Shown here piece by piece: positions 27,094-34,647 of a DNA stretch of 64,000 nt. The position numbers and the translations under genes are program-made. Origin of the DNA: Actinoplanes sp. NBC_00393. Lineage in GTDB: Bacteria; Actinomycetota; Actinomycetes; Mycobacteriales; Micromonosporaceae. The stretch is taken from NCBI RefSeq assembly GCF_036053395.1, contig NZ_CP107942.1, positions 9,332,001 to 9,396,000 of the forward strand. The letters run 5' to 3'. Positions within the stretch are counted from its first letter, which is position 1. Each line of letters starts with the position of its first letter. The notes beneath the pieces are model-generated. The model was not told the origin of the DNA. It saw only the letters and a list, made by a program, of their open reading frames with translations, and searched no databases.

Positions 27094-27212
27094 TGTGCCC
27101 GCAGTGCCGGCCGGATCGTGCCCGCAGTGCCGGCCGGCGGGCCTGGATCGTGCCCGCAGTGCCGGCCGGCGGGCCTGGATCGTGCCCGCGGAGCCGGTCG
27201 GCGCGCCGCGGG
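27094..27212. repeat. 32-bp tandem repeat
   Basis: Two identical 32-base units (27117-27148 and 27149-27180) start CGTGCCCGCAGTGCCGGCCG. They are flanked by a truncated copy before and a degenerate copy after. The repeat lies between the convergent aacS and TIGR03089 genes. Confidence 0.85.
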
Positions 27213-27214
27213 GT

Positions 27215-27949
27215 CTAGGTCAGCGTGACCGAGACCTTTTCGGCGTCGGAGCGGGCGTCCAGTTTGGCCCGGTCCAGGTTGGCGCAGAGGACGATCGAGG
27301 CGCCGGCCGCCAGGGGCGCGAGCAGCCAGTCGGCCGGGTCGGGGTAGGCGGCGGTGTCGATCAGGACGCGGTCGCCGGCCCCGATGCCGAGCTCGGCTGC
27401 CCGGGCCACCGCCGTTTCGACGGTCTCCTCGTGGCTGAGCTCATACGGGCCGGCCACCGCGAGGTCGGCGGGGGAGACCGGTGCGCCGCGGTAGTGGTCG
27501 CCGTGGTTGCGGACCTCGGTGACGTAATCCGCGTACCCCTCAGGCAGCGTGCGCAGCGGCATGGCCAGCGGGAGCAGCCCGGTGGCGTACCGGTCCATGG
27601 TGTTCCATCCGCCGGCCACCGCGACCCGGTCCGGGGTGGTGAAAACCGCCTCGACCGGCTGCGGCTCGTGGCCCAGGTCGGCGGCGAGGCCGGCGGCCGA
27701 CACGCCGAGGAGGAGCGCCGCGGTCTGCCAGTGTGGCGGCAGCACCAGCGCCACCGTGTCGCCGTGCCCCAGGCCGACCCCGTCGACCAGCAGGTTCGCG
27801 GTTTTCGAGACCCAGTTGTCCAGGGTCGCCCCGGACAGTTCGGTGCGGTCGCCGGTGGCATCGTCGTACCAGGTCAGCAGTGGTGCGGCCGGGTCGCGGT
27901 GTACCGCGGCCGCGAACACCTGCGGGATCGTGTTCGTCACCGGTCTCAC
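27215..27949 (-). CDS. TIGR03089-family AMP-binding-related protein
   Basis: A 244-residue protein resembling the N-terminal half of an adenylate-forming enzyme. TIPQVFAAAVHRDPAAPLLT, YYDDATG-type text (WYDDATGDRTELSGATLDNW), and NLLVDGVGLGHGDTVALVLP match the actinobacterial TIGR03089 family. The P-loop and the C-terminal catalytic lysine domain of true acyl-CoA ligases are missing, as is normal for this family, so it is unlikely to be a ligase by itself. The start is GTG 27949 or, three codons later, GTG 27940. The function is unknown. Confidence 0.85.
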   Translation of the reverse strand: MRPVTNTIPQVFAAAVHRDPAAPLLTWYDDATGDRTELSGATLDNWVSKTANLLVDGVGLGHGDTVALVLPPHWQTAALLLGVSAAGLAADLGHEPQPVEAVFTTPDRVAVAGGWNTMDRYATGLLPLAMPLRTLPEGYADYVTEVRNHGDHYRGAPVSPADLAVAGPYELSHEETVETAVARAAELGIGAGDRVLIDTAAYPDPADWLLAPLAAGASIVLCANLDRAKLDARSDAEKVSVTLT

Positions 27950-28098
27950 GATAGATGGATCACGGCTGCCGATCCGCCACCTACCTTGGGATACGCACTC
28001 ACATGGATAGCCTCACCGAGGGTGACGGCGACGGAACGCCGTCGATGTGCCGGTGTCGCGGACACTTTCTTGAAGCCTTCCAGGCGTACCCTCGACAG

Positions 28099-28122
28099 TG
28101 ACGTTGGCGACCCTCAACGTCA
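28099..28122. promoter_or_regulatory. Perfect 8-bp inverted repeat upstream of glycosyltransferase
   Basis: TGACGTTG (28099-28106) and CAACGTCA (28115-28122) are perfect inverted arms around eight bases, about 50 bases before the glycosyltransferase start. It is a candidate regulator-binding site or leader hairpin. A second hairpin (GACGGCG/CGCCGTC) lies near 28030-28050. Confidence 0.4.
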
Positions 28123-28170
28123 GAGCTACACCGCAGCATCGGTACGTCAGAGACGCCAAGGAGATGCCTC

Positions 28171-29316
28171 GTGACCCCCGGTCGCCCCCCGCGAGTGCTG
28201 GTCGACGCCACTAGTGTCCCCGCCGACAGAGGCGGAGTCGGCAGATATGTCGACGGACTGCTCGGAGCCCTCGGACAGCTGGACCCGAGCCGCGTCGACC
28301 TCGCCGTCGTCGCCCAGCGATCGGATGCGGAGCGTTACCGCCGCATGCTGCCCGAGGCAGAGGTGCTCCCCGGCCCGGCCGCGATCGCGCACCGCCCGGC
28401 CCGGCTCGCCTGGGAGCAGACCGGCCTGCCGCTGCTCGCCCAGCAGGTGGGCGCCCAGGTGCTGCACTCGCCCTTCTACACGTGCCCCCTCAGGGCCGGA
28501 TGCCCGGTTACCGTCACGGTGCACGACGCGACCTTCTTCACCGAGCCGGAGCATTACGACAACACCAAGCGGACGTTCTTCCGCAGCGCGATCAAGACGT
28601 CGCTGCGCCGGGCCGCCCGGGTGATCGTGCCGAGCAAGGCCACCCGTGACGAGCTGATCCGCCTGCTGGATGCCGACCCGACCCGGATCGATGTGGCCTA
28701 TCACGGGGTCGACCAGTCGGCCTTCCACATGCCGACCGCGGAGGAGAAGGCCCGGGTCCGGGCCCGCCTCGGCCTCGGCGACTCCGGCTACGTCGCGTTC
28801 CTCGGCGCTAAGGAGCCCCGGAAGAATGTGCCCAACCTGATCCGTGGCTGGGCCCGCGCGGTCGCCGACTGGCCGCACCCGCCGGCCCTGGTGCTCGCCG
28901 GCGGCCAGGGGCACGACGACGACATCGACCGGGCGGTCGCCGAGGTGCCGTCGCACCTGCGGCTGCTGCGGCCCGGCTACCTGAGGTACGCGGATCTCCC
29001 CGGCTTCCTCGGCGGCTCGCTGGTGGCCTGTTACCCGTCGTTCGGCGAGGGCTTCGGTCTGCCGATCCTGGAGGCGATGGCCTGCGGCACCCCGGTGCTC
29101 ACCACGCCGCGTCTCTCGCTGCCCGAGGTCGGCGGTGACGCGGTGGCCTACACGACTGAGGCGCCGGAGCGGATCGCCGAGGATCTGGCCGATCTGCTGC
29201 ACGACGAGCCGCGTCGCGGGACCCTCGCAAAGGCTGGTTTCGACCGGGCCAAGGAGTTCACGTGGGCCTCCAGCGCGGAGGTTCATGTGACAACTTGGAC
29301 GAGGGTCGCGGCTTGA
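28171..29316 (+). CDS. GT4-family glycosyltransferase
   Basis: A 381-residue GT-B fold glycosyltransferase. The N-terminal glycine-rich acceptor loop (VPADRGGVGRYVDGLLGAL) is visible. The C-terminal donor-binding half (VAFLGAKEPRKNVPNLIRGW) carries the GT4 E-x7-E signature in PSFGEGFGLPILEAMACGTP. It transfers a sugar, probably mannose, from a nucleotide- or lipid-linked donor to a cell-envelope acceptor. GTG 28171 has AAGGAG upstream. Its neighbour is GDP-mannose synthesis (29339), which supports a mannosyltransferase role by inference. Confidence 0.9.
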   Translation: MTPGRPPRVLVDATSVPADRGGVGRYVDGLLGALGQLDPSRVDLAVVAQRSDAERYRRMLPEAEVLPGPAAIAHRPARLAWEQTGLPLLAQQVGAQVLHSPFYTCPLRAGCPVTVTVHDATFFTEPEHYDNTKRTFFRSAIKTSLRRAARVIVPSKATRDELIRLLDADPTRIDVAYHGVDQSAFHMPTAEEKARVRARLGLGDSGYVAFLGAKEPRKNVPNLIRGWARAVADWPHPPALVLAGGQGHDDDIDRAVAEVPSHLRLLRPGYLRYADLPGFLGGSLVACYPSFGEGFGLPILEAMACGTPVLTTPRLSLPEVGGDAVAYTTEAPERIAEDLADLLHDEPRRGTLAKAGFDRAKEFTWASSAEVHVTTWTRVAA

Positions 29317-29338
29317 TCATCAACTAAACTCTGCGCAC

Positions 29339-30460
29339 ATGAGTGACGAGCAGGCTGTGCTGTACGGCGTGGTTCTGGCGGGGGGCACCGGAACCCGCCT
29401 CTGGCCACTGTCCCGCGCCGGTCATCCCAAATTCTTGCACCCTCTGACCGGCACTGAGGCCTCTTTGTTGCAGGCCACGGTGGACCGGCTGGATACCCTC
29501 ACCTCCCCCGAACGGACCTTTGTGGTGACCGGCGTCGCGCACGCCGCGGCGGTTTCCCGGCAACTCAGCGAGGTGCCCGAGGAGAACGTGCTCATCGAGC
29601 CGTCGCCGCGGGACTCGTGTGCTGCGATCGCCCTGGCGGCCGCCGTGATCGCCCGCCGCGACCCGGACGCGATCATGGGCTCGTTCGCGTCCGATCACCT
29701 GATCGCCGACAAGACCCAGTTCGCCGAGGTGATCCGCAAGGCGATGGCCGGTGCCGAGCAGGGCCTCCTGATGACGCTGGGGATCACCCCGACCCGCCCG
29801 GAGACCGGCTACGGCTACCTCCAGTGCGGCGGCTCGGTGGACGACGACGGTCCGCTGCTGTCGGTGGAGGAGTTCAAGGAGAAGCCGTCCTACGACGTGG
29901 CCGAGAGCTACGTGAAGTCCGGCAACTACCTGTGGAACGCGGGCATGTTCGTGTGGCGGGTCGACGTGTTCCTGGCCGAGCTGGCCCGGCAGCAGCCGCA
30001 GCTGGCGGCCGGTGTCAGCCGGATCGCGCAGGCGTGGGACACGGCCGGCCGCGAGGAGGTGTTCGGCGAGGTCTGGCCGACGCTGCCGCGGATCTCGGTG
30101 GACTACGCGGTGATGGAGGGCGCAGCCGCGGTCGGCCGGGTCGGCACCATCCCGGGTGACTTCGGGTGGAACGACGTCGGTGACTTCCACACCCTCGGCG
30201 AGGTGCTCACCGCCGACCCGTCCGGCAACGTGGTGGTCAGCTCGGACGGCGACGTGCAGCGGCCGACCGTGCTGCTGCGGGACGCCGAGAGCCTGGTCGT
30301 GCTGCCGCAGTCGGGTCGCCTGGTGGCCGCCATGGGCGTGCGTGACCTGATCATCGTGGACACCCCGGACGCCGTCCTGGTCTGCCCCCGGGAGCGGGCG
30401 CAGGAGGTCAAGCACCTGGTCGACGAGCTCAAGGAGCTCGGCCACCACGGTTACATCTGA
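29339..30460 (+). CDS. manC: Mannose-1-phosphate guanylyltransferase
   Basis: A 373-residue nucleotidyltransferase that makes GDP-mannose. The N-terminal signature YGVVLAGGTGTRLWPLSR followed by HPKFLHPL is diagnostic. ALAAAVIARRDPDAIMGSF-type text, FKEKPSYDVAESY, and NYLWNAGMFVWRV complete the family motifs. It lies 22 bases behind the glycosyltransferase and is likely co-transcribed with it. The window also contains phosphomannomutase and phosphomannose isomerase (43.7-47.9 kb), so the route from fructose-6-P to GDP-mannose is present. The symbol is used by function. Confidence 0.93.
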   Translation: MSDEQAVLYGVVLAGGTGTRLWPLSRAGHPKFLHPLTGTEASLLQATVDRLDTLTSPERTFVVTGVAHAAAVSRQLSEVPEENVLIEPSPRDSCAAIALAAAVIARRDPDAIMGSFASDHLIADKTQFAEVIRKAMAGAEQGLLMTLGITPTRPETGYGYLQCGGSVDDDGPLLSVEEFKEKPSYDVAESYVKSGNYLWNAGMFVWRVDVFLAELARQQPQLAAGVSRIAQAWDTAGREEVFGEVWPTLPRISVDYAVMEGAAAVGRVGTIPGDFGWNDVGDFHTLGEVLTADPSGNVVVSSDGDVQRPTVLLRDAESLVVLPQSGRLVAAMGVRDLIIVDTPDAVLVCPRERAQEVKHLVDELKELGHHGYI

Positions 30461-30471
30461 TCGGCTTGGCT

Positions 30472-30496
30472 GCCGGCGGGCTCAGCGCCCGCCGGC
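30472..30496. terminator. Bidirectional terminator hairpin
   Basis: GCCGGCGGGC (30472-30481) and GCCCGCCGGC (30487-30496) form a perfect 10-bp stem with a five-base loop, between the convergent manC and lipoprotein genes. Confidence 0.75.
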
Positions 30497-30499
30497 GGC

Positions 30500-31060
30500 T
30501 CACCAGTCGGTCACTCCGGTGCGGGACGGCTGCAACGACCCGACCTCCAGGGAACTCATGGTGACGACGTTGTTGCGCCTCTTGTTCTTGGGGAAGCCCT
30601 CCAGCACGGCAGCCGGTCCGGCGGTGGAGAGCCCGACGTCGTAACGCAGGAAGTTCCCGGCCCCGCAGCCCTCCTCACCCCGGGTGCAGGTGGTCCACTT
30701 CAGGCCGGCGTACGCCACCGCGTCCGCAGCCAGCGGAAACTCGGTCGCCGGCCCGGGCTCGTCCACCCGTACCGTCGGGACCTTGACCGGTTGGTGTGCC
30801 CCGTTCACCAGGGTGATGGTGAGCCAGCCGTTGATCGCACACGGCTCGGTGCTGTCGTTGATGAGCGTCACCACGCCGGTCTGCTCCGTGCCCTCGGCCG
30901 GTTCCGCGGCGATCGTGGCCTTCAGACTGCCGGTCCGGCAGAGTTCGAGCCGCGCGGCGGCGGCGTTGGCCGGTGTGCCGGCCGTCGATCCGGTGGGTTC
31001 CGCGCAGCCGCCCAGCGCGATCAGCACCGCCGCGGCCGGGATCAGGGCCCGGCGGCTCAC
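30500..31060 (-). CDS. Lipoprotein with DUF4232-like domain
   Basis: A 186-residue lipoprotein. The signal sequence ends in a lipobox (LIALGGC, Cys19). The mature part has the beta-rich DUF4232 layout (TGVVTLINDSTEPCAINGWL; VAYAGLKWTTCTRGEEGCG) with paired cysteines likely to form disulphides outside the membrane. Function is unknown. The GTG start at 31060 overlaps the Nudix gene stop by four bases (GTGA), making it the fourth gene of the cofD-cofE-Nudix-lipoprotein operon. Confidence 0.85.
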   Translation of the reverse strand: MSRRALIPAAAVLIALGGCAEPTGSTAGTPANAAAARLELCRTGSLKATIAAEPAEGTEQTGVVTLINDSTEPCAINGWLTITLVNGAHQPVKVPTVRVDEPGPATEFPLAADAVAYAGLKWTTCTRGEEGCGAGNFLRYDVGLSTAGPAAVLEGFPKNKRRNNVVTMSSLEVGSLQPSRTGVTDW

Positions 31061-31617
31061 AGGACGCGGGCCAGGGCCGGGGCGATCTGCCGTACGGTGC
31101 CGGAGGCCAGCGGACTGGGCAGGGCGTCCGGGGTGAACCAGCCCAGGTCGGACGACTCCTCGCTGATCTGCTCGGTGGCGCCGGCCGGGCTGCGGACCAG
31201 GAAACGCACGTCGAAATGGACCGACGGCTCGGCGGGCGCGCCGTCCGCGGCGCCGCAGCGAACCTCGTGGACGTCCACGTCGATCGGCTCCGGGTCGACG
31301 ATCAGCCCGGGAATCCCGGACTCCTCGGTGGCCTCGCGCAGCGCCGCCAGAGCCAGCGTGCCGTCGCCGGCCTCGCAGTGCCCGCCGAGCTGCATCCACA
31401 TGCCGAGGCGGCCGTGCAGGCAGAGCAGGACACGGCCGGCCGCGTCGACGACCAGCGCGCTGGCGGTGACGTGGCCGGCGCGGTGCGCCCGGGTCATCGC
31501 GACCGGACCGTCGGCCAGCAGCTCCAGGGTGCGCTTACGGGCCAGGTCCGCCTCGTCCGAGGTCGCGGTCCAGCCGGTCAGGACGCGTACGGCGTCGTGG
31601 TAAAGGGCGTCGCTCAC
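31057..31617 (-). CDS. Nudix hydrolase
   Basis: A 186-residue Nudix protein. The Nudix box is visible as GGHCEAGDGTLALAALREAT followed by EESGI, which supplies the metal-binding glutamates. The N-terminal helical extension (LARKRTLELLADGPVAMTRA) and HVTASALVVDAAGRVLLCLH precede it. It overlaps cofE by four bases (GTGA) and the lipoprotein gene by four bases. Its place in the F420 operon suggests clean-up or activation of a nucleotide derivative in that pathway, but the substrate cannot be read from the sequence. Confidence 0.9.
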   Translation of the reverse strand: MSDALYHDAVRVLTGWTATSDEADLARKRTLELLADGPVAMTRAHRAGHVTASALVVDAAGRVLLCLHGRLGMWMQLGGHCEAGDGTLALAALREATEESGIPGLIVDPEPIDVDVHEVRCGAADGAPAEPSVHFDVRFLVRSPAGATEQISEESSDLGWFTPDALPSPLASGTVRQIAPALARVL

Positions 31618-32624
31618 GACGGATCTCCGATGGTCAGGGTGATGCCATCGTCGTCGATCAGCGCAACGGTGGATACCCCCTCGGCTGCCAGGGCCGCGCG
31701 CAGCCGCTGGGCGTCGGCGCCGAGCCGGATCAGCGCGGCGGCGCCGGCCCGGTCGGGGCTCAGCCGGACGCCGTCAGCCTGCACGGAGACCGCTGCGGTC
31801 AGAAGACCATCAAGGGTACGAAGCGCGCGTCGCACGGCCGCCGGATCGGCAATCCCCGACCGGCCGTCCGCCAGCCGGGCGGCTTCGCGGAGGCCGAGCG
31901 CACGTGCTTCCGCGGTGCCGAGGCTGAACATGTCGCTCTCGGTGTCGCGGACCAGCACGGCCGCGCCGGAGCCCGGCCCGGTGCGCGGATAGCCGCGGAC
32001 CACGGCGACCGGGACCCGGTCACGCTTGCCCTTGACCAGTTCGGCGGCGGCGGACAGCTCGTCGATCACGGCCATCTGGGTGAGGCTGAGCTCGTTGCCG
32101 TACGGATCGATTTCTCCCCGATGGTCGCGGAACGCCTCGATGCCGGCCGCGCCCAGGGCGACGTCGGTGAGGCCGTTGCGCCACGCCCGGCCCATCGTGT
32201 CGGAGACGATGACGGCGACGTCGAGTCCCCGGCGCAGGAAGTCGGCGCGCAGCGCCTGGGCCGAGCCGTCCGGATCGGCCGGGAGCAGCACCAGGTGGGT
32301 CTTGTCGACGTTGGAGGCGTCGATGCCGGCGGCGGCCATCACGAAGCCGTGGTGGGTCTGCACGATGGTGGTCGGTCCGCGGCGGGCGACCACCCGGGCG
32401 GTCTCGCCGGCGAGCGCCCGCTGCCGGGCCTCCTCACGCTCCGGACCGTCGGCCGGCACCTCGACCAGGCGGCCCTCCGCCTTCGACACGATCTTGCTGG
32501 TGACGACGAGGACGTCACCGTCGGCGAGCCACGGCGCCGCGTTCATGATCAGTTCGGCCAGGTCGTCGCCGGCCGTGACGTCGCCGATGCCGCGTACCGG
32601 AAGGATCTCCAGCCCGTCGATCAC
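31614..32624 (-). CDS. cofE: Coenzyme F420-0:L-glutamate ligase (CofE), without nitroreductase domain
   Basis: A 336-residue protein. The N-terminal ~245 residues are CofE: ILPVRGIGDVTAGDDLAELI, DGDVLVVTSKIVSKAEGRLV, ASNVDKTHLVLLPADPDGSA and VIVSDTMGRAWRNGLTDVAL with the GTP/metal-binding residues. It adds glutamates to F420-0 using GTP. Mycobacterial FbiB carries a nitroreductase-like FMN domain of ~200 residues at its C-terminus. Here only ~90 different residues follow (DGLLTAAVSVQADGVRLSPD; GVSTVALIDDDGITLTIGD), so reduction of dehydro-F420-0 must be done elsewhere. The GTG start overlaps the cofD stop. Confidence 0.92.
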   Translation of the reverse strand: MIDGLEILPVRGIGDVTAGDDLAELIMNAAPWLADGDVLVVTSKIVSKAEGRLVEVPADGPEREEARQRALAGETARVVARRGPTTIVQTHHGFVMAAAGIDASNVDKTHLVLLPADPDGSAQALRADFLRRGLDVAVIVSDTMGRAWRNGLTDVALGAAGIEAFRDHRGEIDPYGNELSLTQMAVIDELSAAAELVKGKRDRVPVAVVRGYPRTGPGSGAAVLVRDTESDMFSLGTAEARALGLREAARLADGRSGIADPAAVRRALRTLDGLLTAAVSVQADGVRLSPDRAGAAALIRLGADAQRLRAALAAEGVSTVALIDDDGITLTIGDPS

Positions 32625-33577
32625 GCGACGCCTCCCAGCTCCAGCGCCGCGGCGACCATCGCCGCGGTGGCCTGCTCGTCCCGCATCCAGAGCGGCACGG
32701 CGCGGGTGGTCACCCCGGGCACCTCGGCGCCGGCGTCCGACTCGTCGACCAGCCAGCCGTTCAGCAGGCCGCCCTCGGCGCGTGGGCCGTACATCCGCCC
32801 GACGGCCGCCGCGCTCACCTCGACCTCCAGCGTGGCCAGGCATTTGTCGGCCATTCCCCGGACCGGCGCGCCACCGATGATCGGCGAGACCCCCACGACC
32901 GGCGCCGGGCCGTTCGCCACGGCCTCCTTGAGCGCGGGTACGGCGAGAATCGGCGCGATGCTGACCACCGGGTTGCTGGGGGCGACCAGTACGACATCCG
33001 CGCCCGCGATCGCGTCGAGGACTCCCGCCGCCGGTTTGGCGGACTCCGCGCCGACGAAGACGAACCGGTGCGTGGGCACCGCACCGCGGTAGCGCACCCA
33101 CCACTCCTGGAAGTGGATCGCCTTGCGGTCGCCCTCGACGTCGGCGACCACGTGGGTCTCCAGCCGGTCGTCGGTGGCCGGCAACATGGTGATTCCGGGC
33201 TCCCAACGCTCACAGAGCGCAGCGGTGACCGCGGAGAGCGGATACCCAGCGTTCAACATCGTGGTCCGAACCAGGTGGGTGGCGGTGTCCTTGTCACCGA
33301 GGCCGAACCAGGACGGCTCCACCCCGTACCTCGCCAGCTCCTCCTTGACCACCCAGCTCTCGCCGACCCGGCCCCAGCCCCGCTCGGGGTCGGCGGCGCC
33401 GCCCAGCGTGTACATGACGCTGTCCAGGTCAGGGCAGATCTGCAAGCCGTGCATCCGGACGTCGTCGCCGACGTTGACCACCGCTGTGACTTCGGCGCCG
33501 ATGGCGCGGGCGTGCGCGCGCACGCCGAGGAGGAACCGGGCACCGCCGATGCCTCCGGTCAGGACCACGATCCGCAT
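32621..33577 (-). CDS. cofD: 2-phospho-lactate/enolpyruvate transferase (CofD/FbiA)
   Basis: A 318-residue enzyme that joins the phosphorylated three-carbon unit to the deazaflavin Fo, giving (dehydro-)F420-0. The N-terminal nucleotide-binding loop MRIVVLTGGIGGARFLLGV and the motifs VVNVGDDVRMHGLQICPDLD, SVMYTLGGAADPERGWG, and VVLVAPSNPVVSIAPILAVP are family hallmarks. ATG 33577 has GGGAGGA upstream. It heads a four-gene operon with cofE, Nudix and lipoprotein genes, all with GTGA overlaps. Fo itself is made by FbiC, encoded at 34648-37134 in divergent orientation. Confidence 0.95.
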   Translation of the reverse strand: MRIVVLTGGIGGARFLLGVRAHARAIGAEVTAVVNVGDDVRMHGLQICPDLDSVMYTLGGAADPERGWGRVGESWVVKEELARYGVEPSWFGLGDKDTATHLVRTTMLNAGYPLSAVTAALCERWEPGITMLPATDDRLETHVVADVEGDRKAIHFQEWWVRYRGAVPTHRFVFVGAESAKPAAGVLDAIAGADVVLVAPSNPVVSIAPILAVPALKEAVANGPAPVVGVSPIIGGAPVRGMADKCLATLEVEVSAAAVGRMYGPRAEGGLLNGWLVDESDAGAEVPGVTTRAVPLWMRDEQATAAMVAAALELGGVA

Positions 33578-33667
33578 TCCCTCATCCTCCCGCACCGGCG
33601 TCGCGTCACCCGTTTCCGGGTATCGGTTTACTCTGGGCGCACCTCGATCCCCGCACCGGGAGTAACC

Positions 33668-34531
33668 GTGACCACTCCATCGCAGCCCACACCGGCCGGC
33701 GAGAAGCCCATCGGGCAGTTCCTGCGGCCGTTGCGCGACCTGGCCGTGTACGCCCTGGCCGGACTTCCGGCCGTGCTGCTCTTCGTCGGCGTCATCGACC
33801 TGTTCGGCACCGACTTCTTCGGGCGGACCCGCTACAGCTTCGGCAGCTTCGTCAACCTGGTGACGATCTTCTTCCCGCTCGCCGCCGTGCTCCTCGCGCT
33901 CGCGGTGAAGCCGATCCACCCGAAGGCCCGGCTGGTCGTGCTGACCGCCCTGGTCGAGTACGCCGTGGTGGCCTTCTTCGGGCTGCTCTTCGGGGTGCTG
34001 TTCGGGATCAGCGGCATCGCCACCGAGGATCCCGGTGGCGCGTTCACCCAGCTCCTGACCCGGGTGGCGTGGCTCGGCGTGTTCGCCGTGGCAGCGTACG
34101 CGGTCGTGCAGATCTGGCGCGGCCTGTACCACGTGCCCAAGCCCCCGCCGCAGCCCGGCGTCTACGGCCAGCCCCAGCCGCAGTACGGGCAGCCGCCGTA
34201 CGGCCAACCGCAGTACGGCCAGCCCTACGGCCAACCCCAGCCGCAGTACGGCCAGCCCCAGCCGCCGCCCTACGGCGCTCCGCCGCCCGGCTACGGTCAG
34301 CAGCCGCCGCCCCCGGTGTACGGCCAGCCGCAGCCGGGCGCACAGCCGGCCTGGAACCAGCCGCCGGTCCCGACCCCGCCGGTGGGCAATCCGCCGCCCT
34401 CCTCGGGCGCTCCGGCTCCCGGCGCGCCCGAGCCGACCCAGGTGGTCCCGAGGGCCGAGGACCGCACCGAGAAGCTCCCCGAGGACCGTCCCGGCTTCGG
34501 CCCGGCCGACCAGGACCCGCCCCGGCAGTGA
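33668..34531 (+). CDS. Four-helix membrane protein with proline/glutamine/tyrosine-rich tail
   Basis: A 287-residue protein. Four hydrophobic segments occupy residues ~25-155 (LAVYALAGLPAVLLFVGVID; FVNLVTIFFPLAAVLLALAV; LVEYAVVAFFGLLFGVLFGI; VAWLGVFAVAAYAVVQIW). The cytosolic tail is made of repeated PQ-YGQP units (QPQPQYGQPPYGQPQYGQP) and ends acidic. Such tails occur in several actinomycete membrane proteins and are usually disordered. The GTG start at 33668 has GGAG upstream. It is divergent from cofD and precedes fbiC. Function is unknown. Confidence 0.8.
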   Translation: MTTPSQPTPAGEKPIGQFLRPLRDLAVYALAGLPAVLLFVGVIDLFGTDFFGRTRYSFGSFVNLVTIFFPLAAVLLALAVKPIHPKARLVVLTALVEYAVVAFFGLLFGVLFGISGIATEDPGGAFTQLLTRVAWLGVFAVAAYAVVQIWRGLYHVPKPPPQPGVYGQPQPQYGQPPYGQPQYGQPYGQPQPQYGQPQPPPYGAPPPGYGQQPPPPVYGQPQPGAQPAWNQPPVPTPPVGNPPPSSGAPAPGAPEPTQVVPRAEDRTEKLPEDRPGFGPADQDPPRQ

Positions 34532-34647
34532 CCTGAAACCGGCTCCGGGCACGCGGCACCGTGTTTCACGACACTGCCCGTGCCCGGATACGACGGGCGC
34601 GCCGGACACGATTCCGGCCTAGGCTGCTGTTCGTGGTAGAGGTCAAC

